The notes beneath the pieces are model-generated. The model worked only from the letters and a program-made list of their open reading frames with translations, searched no databases and had not been told where the DNA came from. Position numbers and translations under genes: made by a program. Shown one piece after another: positions 42,691 through 54,400 of a stretch of DNA of 64,000 nt (position 1 is its first letter; the number at the start of each line of letters is the position of its first letter). Where the stretch lies: positions 37,075,204 through 37,139,203 of the forward strand of contig OX381710.1 in assembly GCA_947462335.1 (NCBI GenBank). The letters are read 5' to 3'. This DNA comes from Harmothoe impar. Its lineage: Eukaryota > Annelida > Polychaeta > Phyllodocida > Polynoidae.

Positions 42691-44556
42691 AATATCTTCT
42701 GGGTGGATTTGTACAAACCACAGCGGTGACTTAGAAATTCCCGGAAAAATCCCATCCCTGAATATATCATATTATATATGGGCTGTATTCACAAAGAAAT
42801 GAACTCGATGTCAGAAAAGGAGTAGACGACCATGATCATTGACTTCAGGTAGGTTGATGATTGATATTGATGGTTAGGTAGTTCAACGTCTGGAGGGTAC
42901 ATTGCATTCCAGACGGGAAGGCAGTAGACCATCGATATGATACGACTACTGAGTGGACCTGCATCTTCATACTCAATAGAATTATTTTTCACAGCTGGTT
43001 AAACATTGACACCAAGCATTTATTTAGTATACAAACAGGACTAGACTTAATTAAGCGTGCAGGGGGTGGTATACTTGTTATCTTCTTTGATGGTCCTTTT
43101 CTCAATCACAGGGAAACGGATCCATCTCAATCAGAAGTGGTGTGTTTAAAACATTGGTTACGTTAGATGGGGTTGGGAGTAGAGGGGCAGGGACACTACT
43201 TCACATGCATTTAGATTGAAGACTTATATTTAGGATTTTATATACGGTAAATCTTAAAGTAACACTAATACAGGGCAACAATAAAAATGCATGTTTGTGG
43301 TGTAATTATATATTAGACTATATATTAGAGGAGTCTTAGAAATAATACAAATGTTCAATGAATGCTGACAAGACACAACAACAATGGATGTATATAGATA
43401 TAGTTACTTCATTTTAATACATACACATTTGACAAAGGGCCATTCCAGCACTTCCAATTTGCTTGTGATATCAAATGGCTGGCGGGTGAACAAATATAAG
43501 TGGCGCCCAATGTCGCAACAATCAAGGCGTGACGTGACACGGCAGATTATCTACAGCTACATGCACGCCGTGTCGCGTCATCGACTCGCCGCACCATCAG
43601 AGAATCACGTCTCAGCCAGAAGGTTCACAGTGTGTGGAGCTCTCTGACAGAGCCAAAGCCTGTACAAAGCAGTGGTTAATGTCAAAAGTCTCCCCTAGAG
43701 TACAACGCTCTGCTCTACACCAATCCTCCCATGTATATGATGATATATGGCAGATGAAGATGAGATGATAAATTAAGATGAGAAGAATCCGGGACAACCA
43801 ATCCCCCTCAGCACACCTCGTACTTACACTCACTGTCTTTACTGTCGTCGGGCTAGTTGGGATAGTTGTGCCATCACATACACAGTAGTCCATAACTGAT
43901 AAGTAAAACAATTGTTAGTCCTGGGCGACAGTCCATACTACTCCACCCAGTCCTCAGTGCTACCTACTGCCTTCAAGTTGAGCTGCCTGGGCTTGTTTAT
44001 ATCTATGTGTGTGTCCAACCTGCTTATAGCTTGGTGTACTATGGGTGCGGCCAGCAGGCACGCCTCTGTGAGCTGATGTGGTTTGTCTATGGGTCATTGC
44101 ATACTGAGATGAGGGCGCACACTATGCACAATGATGAGATGGACATTAATAGCTTTGTAATAATAATAATAATGGTAATAATAATAACATCATTATTGGT
44201 TGTAATCATTTTGGCTCGTCTCGAGTGAGCAAAAGCATACACCACTCAATGCTAATGCTGAACAAAACCATCAGGATGTAGGTTAGCCTTACAATGTAGA
44301 ACTAAAGTATTAAACCAGTATTCTGTACAACCAGCAGCAAATCAAGCCTTCGTGTACCGACACTAATACATAACGTACCATGCTAGTCCATCCTTATATC
44401 ACAATCAAAGAATAACTTCTGACTTCTACATCCGTACTTTGCTCAACATTAAGCATCAACAATGGTAACTAAACTACTAGTTCTGAACAATTATTCCATG
44501 GCAGCAAACAAGAATGACTCTTCAGTCGACACAGCATCGTTTAAAAACACTTCATC

Positions 44557-44562
44557 TTTATT
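44557..44562 (-). terminator. Candidate poly(A) signal of CBP
   Basis: The minus strand reads AATAAA in the context GTACATAATAAAGATGAAG, about 1.2 kb past the CBP stop codon. This would make 45785 to about 44540 the CBP 3' UTR. Assigned by position only. Confidence 0.4.
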
Positions 44563-45785
44563 ATGTACAGTGGATGACACAATGCCAGAGCCGTGGCATT
44601 CCTTTACATATATTTTAAATTAAGTGGTCGGGACCTGGTCGTTCCCACCACAGATACATCTGCCTGCAGCCACGTCTGTAGTGGATGTAGCCAGAATGCC
44701 GCTAAGTCTGCCCACATTGCATTACCGGCGCACTCCCACCCCGTGCACCAGTCCCTTTGAAGTCACTCGACAACCTCTGAAACCTTGTTTCAATGTCATA
44801 AAAAAGGAAAGAACACCGACCATGACTTCAAATGAGATCTCTTTTTGTCTCCAGTTTTCTCCTGTCAGTTTCTATTACAAAATTGTCATACTGGTATAAC
44901 ATAAGTTGTGATCCCTGTGGAATGCTTTAACCCTTTTTCTATTTAAATTTCTGGAGTTGCTACAGCAGAACCGCATAGAAGTTGTGGGCACCTCTGTGTG
45001 TCGTCTACCATACGTCACAGCCTATAGCGACCATTACCCACAATCTTTTATACAGATTTTTTTCAATCCCTTTCCGCTTTTTTACAAAAATACAAAAAGT
45101 TCTCTTGAGCAGGTTCCTATTTTATGGAACTGTGCATCTCATATCATTAAAAACACTGAGAAGACATTGACCTTAATTGCCGCGCAGACACTTACATGTG
45201 TGTACACGTATTTGATAGCATAAGTAAGAAATAGCATCATGTGCGCTCTGTACAGTTATTTTCAGAAATCCATTATGGAATTGCAAATTGCTGGTATAAG
45301 AGTAAAGAGGGAGGGGGATTTCACTCATGTCAAGGTTTGAAATAAAACTAGGAAAACATTCATAATGAAATCAACGGAGTTGAGATGCTTGGCAGATCCT
45401 TCGAGGTCTATTAGTTCATGCTACCAGGCTAAAATCTACCCAACAACTAGAATTTCCTTGACCTAGTACAGAAAGGGGAACAGTAAAGGTCTAGCTATAC
45501 ACATTCCCGTACTCGCCACCTAGCAATCTCCTGAATACAATTCATTTTTTAGAAAATTTGTCAATGTCATTGCTCATATACACTTTGCTACACTTGGTAA
45601 CTTACATTCTAGCTAAGACATTTCATCGAGGGCAGTTATAAAATAAAATATGATTAAAACATACTCTGTCTTCTGTACCTCAAAATGTCCGATTGTTTGT
45701 TCTCTGGAAATAACAAAGAAAGTAAAACAAACACAGACAAAATACAATATGAAGGGCCAGCCATCACAGGCCAGTGTCACTTTCA

Positions 45786-46883
45786 CTATAACTTATCCAC
45801 GAATAGTGATAGTTGGTCCTGTGGTGTGAGGGGCGTCAAATCTTCCTGTTGCTGTTGTTGTAACGATACATAGTCCTGATTAGGAACATGAGTGTTTAAT
45901 TGTGGAAGCATGACTTGCTCTGAGTTCATGGTATTTTGGTCTGAGCCAGGAGGTGGAGGAGGAGGGTGGCCAGCAACAGATGGGCGTGGGGAATGTTGAC
46001 CTAATTGTGGCGACGGACAAGGGTGGGAGATGGGTGCACGGGGTGACGGCACCATATTTGGAGTGTGCTGGCGGGGACTAGGGACGGGCTGCGGAGACCG
46101 CACCGTCGATGGCAGTGTAGGTGGTGACCTCACTTGGTGCAGGGGTGACTGTGTTCCTTGGTGTTGCTGCTGCATCATCATCTGCTGTTGTGGGGACATG
46201 GGCTGGCCACCCACGATCTGTTGTTTGAGTTGTGCTTGCTGTGCGGCCATCTGCATCATCTGTTGTTGCTGCTGCTGATAGCCGCTCATAGCACCACCCC
46301 CATTACCATCAGCCCCCGGGAACTGGCCGTGCTGCTGGCTAGGGAAGCTCATTCGCGTCAGTTGTGGCGGTTGGGGTTTGGCACCATATGGAGGCGCAGG
46401 TGGTTGCTGAAACTGTTGTTGCTGTTGCTGTTGCTGTTGTTGCTGCTGCTGGTGTTGCAACTGGCGCAGTCTTTGCTGCCGTTGGATCAAAAGTTGCTGT
46501 TGCTGCTGCGGCGTCAGACCAGGTGGCATGGCAATCCCTTGCATGCCTTGACTCAAACCAGGCTGCGGCATATTGGCCATTTGCTGCCCGGGCATCTGCT
46601 GACCAGGCATTTGCTGTCCTGGCATCTGCTGCCCCGGCATCTGCTGCTGGCCCATTTGCTGCTGCGCTACCATTTGCTGCTGTGCCGCCATCTGTTGTTG
46701 GGTCATCTGCTGACCCATCGGAGAGTTGATTTGCTGACCGCTCATCTGTTGCTGGGGCATCTGTTGCTGCGGCATTTGTTGCTGAGCCATCTGCTGCTGA
46801 GGCATGGGTTGTCCTCCCATCTGCGGTGCCATCTGCTGGCCTGCTTGTTGTTGGGCAGCTTGTTGTTGTGCCTGTTGTTGGCG
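45786..46883 (-). CDS. CREBBP: CBP terminal exon: Gln/Met-rich C-terminus
   Basis: Encodes 365 residues dominated by repeats of the [10 protein letters not shown] type, a 13-residue Gln run, a Pro/Ser segment ([20 protein letters not shown]) and the end [14 protein letters not shown] before TAG at 45786. Low sequence complexity is normal for the CBP/p300 tail; the length and Met-Gln periodicity are specific to this protein. Confidence 0.92.
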   Translation of the reverse strand, partial: RQQQAQQQAAQQQAGQQMAPQMGGQPMPQQQMAQQQMPQQQMPQQQMSGQQINSPMGQQMTQQQMAAQQQMVAQQQMGQQQMPGQQMPGQQMPGQQMPGQQMANMPQPGLSQGMQGIAMPPGLTPQQQQQLLIQRQQRLRQLQHQQQQQQQQQQQQQFQQPPAPPYGAKPQPPQLTRMSFPSQQHGQFPGADGNGGGAMSGYQQQQQQMMQMAAQQAQLKQQIVGGQPMSPQQQMMMQQQHQGTQSPLHQVRSPPTLPSTVRSPQPVPSPRQHTPNMVPSPRAPISHPCPSPQLGQHSPRPSVAGHPPPPPPGSDQNTMNSEQVMLPQLNTHVPNQDYVSLQQQQQEDLTPLTPQDQLSLFVDKL

Positions 46884-48376
46884 CTGCAAGAAATTATCAT
46901 TCATCACTTTTTATGCCAAAAACACGTTTCGTTCACACTACCAATCCATACAGACAAATTGACATATCAAATATCCACTAATTATTTGTGTACCATACAT
47001 CTTTTCTTAAAATCAGTTACCGGTAGTTTCAATTAATGTTATGTACATATTCATTTCAAATGTTAACTCTTAAAGTCTTCCTTTTAACCCTCATTATTCT
47101 TTTTGTACTTGACGTGGAATGTTTGGCCGCTAATAACTGTCGAAATTCGTAAGATTTGACCCCTTATCAGGCTTATGTAATAAAGCTGATGGCAGCTTTG
47201 AAGCAAAATACAACTGCATATCAACTTGTCGTCCCCCAATAAATGTTAAATGAGGTGCATGCCTGCTAACAGCCCTACAGGTCCACTTGGCAAAAACACA
47301 CATTTAGTATTAGTGCACATGTATTTACCTGAACTTGTCGATAGTCTAGAAAACGACTGATTGTTACTATAAATATGACAACGAGTTAATATACAAGTAT
47401 ATTGATTCATTTGTTACTTCTTAACAGTCATCAGTGAGATTCGGTTTGGTTTGAAACCCTTCTCTCATGTTTAAAATAGTGTGTATCAAATTATTCCGTG
47501 TGCACTATACACACGTAATAGATAAGACTATGGTTATGAAAAGGTATGTAGAATTAACCACAGCTTGCTGGTGGGAGCCAGACGAGGGTGAAGCCCAAGT
47601 TGCCCTATCAGCAAGCTGTGGTTAATCCTACTCACCATTTCATAACCATTGTCCATCTGTTTTAAACCACGGTACGCAATATAACCAAGGTGCGAATCCT
47701 TGTCTTAGCTGTCCACCGTGGTTTAAATGTACATAACTATTGGTTATCAATTCCCTGAAATAGACAACGTGAAGTACATGTACTTATGAACTATAAAGTG
47801 TTCTAGACACTTACCTGTTTGATAAATGCAGCCATGAGTTGAGGATTACTCTTGAGGATATTCAGCACCTGTGCTTGCTGCTGCTGGGAAGAAGGAGACT
47901 TGAGTGTTTGCAGTAGTTGATGTAGTGCCTGTTGGGGCACCTGGTTGGGACGAGCCTGAGGACCCACCATGTTTGGTTGCATGCCAGTTTGTTGCATGAC
48001 TTGGTTGGGCATGGGCTGACCCCCAGGTGGTCGTACACCAAGCTGGTTTGTTACCGGGCGCTGCGGTTGACCAGCCATCTGTTGGGGCATGCCGGGCTTG
48101 CCGCTTGGTGGCATACCGGGCTTACCACCGTGAGGCTGATAGTTCTGCCAGCGAGTTAATGAGGGCAACAAGCCATGTTGTTGCTGTTGTTGCTGCTGTT
48201 GTTGTTGTTGCTGATGCTGCATCTGCATGTTGGGCGGATGCTGCATCATCGGGTCCATTTGTTGTTGTGGAACAGGTTGCTGCTGTTGTGGTTGTGACTG
48301 AGGCACTTGCACCTGTTGGGGCATTTGCTGTTGCTGCTGCTGTTGTTGCTGTTGTTGTTGCTGCTGTTGTTGCTGC

Positions 48377-48408
<32 letters not shown>

Positions 48409-51400
48409 GAAGTTGTTCATTTGCTGGGCGCCGGCCTGCCTCATGGCAGCAGCCTGGGCTTCCTTGGCTGCCTGCAGTGCCGCTATAGGAGGTGCAGCAG
48501 CAGGCTTACCAGAAGCAAAGGCTTGAACCTGGCTAGGATTTGGTGGTGTGGGCGCTGGTGTTGGCACCGGATTACTAGTAGGGACGTTGGCAGCATGGGC
48601 GGCGTTAACGGCAGAGGTAATGGAAGTTCGCTGCATTGTCGCCATCCGCCGACGCAACATCTGTGCCTGTTGCAGACGATGTTGTAACTGTTGCTGTCGC
48701 AGTTTATGTTTGATGTTGAGACAGAATGGCACTGGACATTTCTGTTCTTGACAGTGTTTTGCATGGTAGCAACAAAGGGCAATGAGCTGCTTACATATAG
48801 GACAGCAGCCATTAGCCTTCCGCTTACAGTTCTTTGTGTGAGCTACCACACGTTTCATCTTCTGACAGCTTGGCTGCCTACAGTTCGCATCCCGACACTG
48901 GCATGCATGGACCAAAGACTGAATACACCTCTGTATGGAGACCCTTCGTGACTCCTGTGGGTTCTGAACATCACTATTCTTTCCACTACCATCGTCTATG
49001 TCAAAACCAAGCTTGTCCATCTTATGGTCATGACCATCCTTTTCGTAGCACGGGACACACAGATCGAAGTCCTGCAAGGAAAACATGAAGTTGTTTTGTA
49101 AATGTTGTCTACAATAGCTTTTCATGAGACCATATACCGTATTGTTGCAAATATACGCCCCAACGCTTACAGGTTTGGAGGGCTGATTACTTAGTGCTTA
49201 TACAAGACAGGCACTAAATTTGTCTTTCATGTAGAGAAACAATGGTGAGATACAATTCAAGGTACTACTTGTTAGAAACTGGTCATTTTGTGAAATTCTG
49301 TGCATTCATTCAAGATCTATTACTTACTACTTAAGGGCAAATTTTAAATCTGCGTCTTAAAAATACAGGTTTGCGCTACAGGTATAAGTAAACATGACAA
49401 AATACTCACATCACACACTCGGCAGTGCCATCCAGTCTCAACATGGGCTTTACAGTTGTTGCATGTGTACACAAAGCTGTCTTTTCCCTGATTATGTAGT
49501 TCATGCAAGAGAGCCATAGTTGAAAACTTGGCCCTGCGCAATGATGAGAATTCATAGTGCTTTTCTCTGGCTAATGTGAGGAAGGCGTCTCGGCCGTCCA
49601 TCAGATCACACTGAATGAGCGGGTCAGGATCCTGGATCTGACCCAAAGTGGCTGCTGTTTGAACGGGGTGCAGCCGGATCACAAAGAATACCTGGAGGAA
49701 CAAGCCCAGATGTTAGTGACAATTGAATAAATTTTGCAAACTTTGCTTTGCCTGTATTTTGTGCAAGTGTAGATTCAAACATACTGATGTAGTGTAGGCT
49801 CATACAACAAAATGTGGTGATCAGTGAGTTAGTACTAGGGTATATGGTTTAGGTTACAGTATTACGTTCTAGAACAGTCAACAAATATTTAATACCACCC
49901 AGTTCTGAGAATAGTATATATATATATGTCTCCGAATGTCATTAGAACGGCATGTTTAAGAAAACCGTACTGCCTTTTTTGTACAATATACCTTGAGATA
50001 TAATTTTCCATTTTAAAGAGCGGGCCATCGGATTCAGCAGATCGAATTTACCTATGTGAAATTTTTACTTACCTCCTTGTGCTTCTCCATGGTAGCATAC
50101 AACTTGGCCAGGAGATCACTACTGCCTTGAGGCACGGCCGACTTCTTGCTGTTCTTCCTATTGCTGTTCTTGCTCTTGTTGGCCTTCTTATTACGACCAC
50201 TCTTTTGGCCCTTCTTCTTACCCTTGCCCTGAAAATACAAAAAGCGCCCATGAGATTAAGGAATCGTTGAATATCGTCCTTGAATTATGGTTACAATTTT
50301 GTTAAGGTCAAGATGTGGGTTATGCAAGTCGATTTATAACTACATTACAGTACTAAAGTTGCCATATGAGGCCCCGAGTATTGGTTATGCAACTTTCTCA
50401 GTCTAAGTGCAGGTTATACACGAGAATATATAGTAGTTCAAACTAAGCTTACACTTCCGGTCGGGTCTACCGCCTCAGGTCCTTCTATCGAGGCCTCTGC
50501 CTCCTCGGCTGCTGCCGCTTCAGCTTCCTCTCGTTTCCGCTTCTCTTCCTCCTCTTGGTCCAACTCCTTGATACTCTCCTCCAGCACGTTCGGCCAGAAG
50601 TCACCTTCGAAGTAGGGCATATCACTGGCATGCTGCATGTTGCTGTCTATTGCGTCCCTCAAGATGTCCTGAAAAACAAGATATATCATATGAATGTCTG
50701 AGAGGTCTTTCTTTAAGTCCATTATGTTTGGTAGTGGCACACTTATCAAACTATATGTATCTATTCTCTATTCTGCAACGGATCCAAGGAGAGAAATAGT
50801 TCAGTAACAGTAATTGCTAATAAAATGCAATCAAATGTACATATCAGAGATTCCTTTATTAATATATTGGGTGGCTCTTACCTTGTAGTCAATGACAACC
50901 CGCTCAATCGTTGCCTTGTCCAACATCTTTTTGTACCAGTCCTGAAGCCGCTTGGGTTTAGGGATCTTCATTTCTGGTGGATGGCAGTGGAAGATGTAGT
51001 CGTCGCCCTCACTGGGTGGACAGGCCCAGATGTGAGCCATTGTGTACCTAAGGGCATCAAACAGTTCAATAATGTAAGACAATGCAAAATCCGTAATGTT
51101 ATATCTATCTTTATTGTGTTCATTATCTGTCTTCATCTCTGTGCGCATTTTACATACTGTAGTATTTATTCTTTTCTGATAGTAAAGGTCTTAAGTAGAC
51201 ACCTTACTCATATACGCCACAGCTATTGTAGAAACTTTGCTACCCTGTGATGACTACTTATTCCATCTCTGAATATTTTTAAGGAGACAATCTTAGGGAT
51301 AAGAGATAAAGGCAATGCTTACCCGAGTGACTTGACATAGTCCAGGTACCCTACGAGGATTTCATGGTAAACTGCTGTCCTAAAATGACTGGGTTGGAAG

Positions 51401-54400
51401 AAGTGTACGCTGTCGAGATACGCAATGTACACGTGCCTGAAATATTTGGAAACAGATGATACATTTGTAGTTATCTATATTTTACAGTTTGATACAGATA
51501 AATACAACGCCGTAATTATATGCCATTTTCCACCAAGTGTTTAATGTAAATTCACCAGTGATTTGCGTTTGCGTTGACAATTGCAAAGATAATTTGTCGG
51601 GTAAATATATGATCCGTACCTTTGGTTGGGTGGCGGTGCATCTGATCCGTATTCTTGAACATGCATACCAAAAAAACACACATCTACTCCATCTATCTCC
51701 TCGAAGGCAAACATGGCTTTGGCTCTGTAGGGAAACGTTTCGGACATCACTCCCGCATCCGCATACCTGCAAAAGTATTGTTGAAAATATTATGTCATTT
51801 TTAAACGCTCAAATATAGATTTTTATAATGCGAGCATTTGGATTAAGCTGTCAACAGTTACCTTGTTCTATCTTGTCCTAGAGAGCCACTATGTTATTCA
51901 CTGTGCTCCTTACCACAACTGGTAAAGATCAGAGGCCATAGCCTATGAACCTTCTAACTTCAACAGAGAGGTATAGTGTGAAAATACTTTGCAGCTTCGG
52001 AATGCCTTGTAGTTGCCTCTAGCTAACCTTCATGGTTACGATATGGCAACATTAAAACAAAAGAATATATCTTATTCTTAGTAGGGCCTACTATTTCTTA
52101 CCTTGACCGCATTCCAGGTTTTACCTCCACGATCTTTTCTGAACTCGATAAGACCCGTATTGAAACCTCCCCTGCACCGGCATCTTTCCGTTTCAAAAAC
52201 GAGTTGATGCGATTTTCCAAGTATGTTCCTAGCTTTGTCGTTGGCAGTCCTGTAAGACAATAAAATCAATTTAGTTACCTTTCCTTAGCATTACTACGCA
52301 TTTATTCTAAAGTCTAATAATATGTGACCTTCTGCACTATATAGTTACTACCTGGTAGTGTGAGTTATTCAAATATTACAAATCTTTACATTGAAGATAT
52401 GAGTAGTTTTACGTCCGGTAGGGCTTTTCCAGGCAAACCAAACTTTCACAAGCTTAAAGCTTTTCACTCGTTTTGGACAGATAAATGAGTGCTGTTTGTA
52501 TAATACACGCATAGATCACTGAATCATCTAGCAACAGCTCTGTACATTTATGATCAAACCAAAGCAAGTACATTGTTACTTGTACGAAATAAACCATTCC
52601 ATTTGTATTCAATCATAACTAGTGGACTTGAACTGCAAAAGCAGTGCAAATAATGAGGGCAATGTGTAATTTAGGGTTATAATATGGGTCAAGTTAAATT
52701 CATGTAGTACAATGAAGATTGATTGTGTGATTAGCATCACATGTGACCCAGTGCTCTGATAACCAGTCATAACCGTAGTCATAACTATAACCATAGTCAT
52801 AGCCATAGTCATAACCATAGTCACAACCATAGTCATTGTAATATGGTTCAAGTTAAATTCATGTAATAAAGAATAGCTTTGTATATCATGTTTGTGTCTA
52901 TTGGCACTGTAGTGACAGTCATCCACTGACCATTTATTCAGTTCCCGCCAAAGTCGCCTCAGGTGCAACGAAAAATACAACGGAAGGCTCCACCTGTTGG
53001 CGCCTTAAACTTCGGTAGCCCTTCTTAATTATAGCTATCAGTTGCTGTAACAGATAACAAACAGATTTTGTGAAAGAAGAGGCATACTTACTTTTCGCTG
53101 TGAATTTGTTTTCCTTTCGTTTCGTCCCCTTTGCTTTGTAGCAGTTATCACAAGTAAACCTGCAAAGAATCAAAATATTTTAACTCAATGATTTACGTTT
53201 CGCTTATGCATTCGTTGACATCATTATGTGTTTTATACTAAATATCAAAACTCCCTATCAAAGATGGTACACATTTTATTGCGTATGATTTGTATATCAT
53301 CTGGGTATTGCTATACGAAAAGAATTGTTAAGACAGCTAAAACTTACCCGCCAGGCCATATGGCTTCCATGTGGAGAGAGCATATCTGATGCAGTTTTCG
53401 GCCACACTCCTGACAGTCAACAAACCTGTCAAAGAGGATACAACTTGAGCACAGTGAAATCACTATAAAACATATCATGTGTACACCAGGGGTAAACGTT
53501 ACCAGTCACACGTAGCAGACGTTCATCCCAATTTAACCCTGAGCACTCTCCAGCAATATATTGGTATGACTAAATAAAGATTGCTCTAGTAGGGGGGTCT
53601 GGTAATTGAATGCTGGTAGATAATTGTCTAATGTGAAGTAGAGCTGCTTAAGAGTATCAAACAAGGTATTAATGAAAAAATATGCAAACTTACGGCTCAT
53701 AGTCTAATTTGTCGTTCTTCTCTTTCACGAAGCTCTCCTTTTTGATTCGGCTATAAGATAAAAAAAAGTTTAACATGAAAATTGTTAATGAGTTGAGAGA
53801 AATGCATGCAGATGTATTAATATGTTGTATTTCATTATGAATACAGAAGCCCTGCTAATTTGGCCAAGAATGAATACGGGTACGTTAAAATTACACTGCC
53901 CCCTATCTGTGACACCATCATAATTAACTATGTCATCGCCATAAAATAGCTTTTTAGTCAATCATGTGGAATTTTAAAGAATAGTGATACTTCAACCTCG
54001 TGAGATAACCCTTAGTGGTGTACTACCGAGAGAATTCATTTTAAATACTCATTTAAGTTGCTCTCAGATTTGCCCCATTTACCAGTTCACTAGTTGAAAT
54101 TTCATTTCAATAGACAACAGAAATAGATACTTACGTTGGTGGTTGTGTTGGATCGTCAGCCAATTCGATTTCATCACCTTGGATCTCGTTGAAGCATTTT
54201 TCACAGTAGACATATCTGTCAGACAAAAGGCCACAACGTCGTGAACTGTTGTCCGGAAATAAAAAAAGGGATGGGGGAGGGGGACTTAAGCAAACAGCCA
54301 GAACAGCGCAAACAAGAACAAGGCAACAGTAAGCGTGAATCTTAAATCAATACTAATTAAAACTGTGAACATCCAGCATTGACAAAGACTAAGACTACAA

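Larger units (their letters stand above)
39613..44556. other. Intergenic region between the convergent ABHD18 and CBP genes
   Basis: Contains a partial copy of the GTGTCGATTTTT MITE (about 39620-39700), GCAGGACC-rich inverted sequence (40095-40385), a Tourist-like MITE (40606-40913), and the second copy of element X (about 41530-42690). From 42690 to 44556 I see no gene, RNA or clear repeat other than an AAT/ATA microsatellite near 44155-44205. Confidence 0.5.

Noticed and set aside
43384..44228. Small open frames between ABHD18 and CBP
   Set aside because: No recognisable domains, splice signals or codon bias; lengths are those expected by chance.
46158..47036. Long plus-strand Leu/His-rich frame opposite the CBP terminal exon
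   Set aside because: It is the antisense of Gln-rich codons (CAG/CAA read as CTG/TTG), with no independent support.
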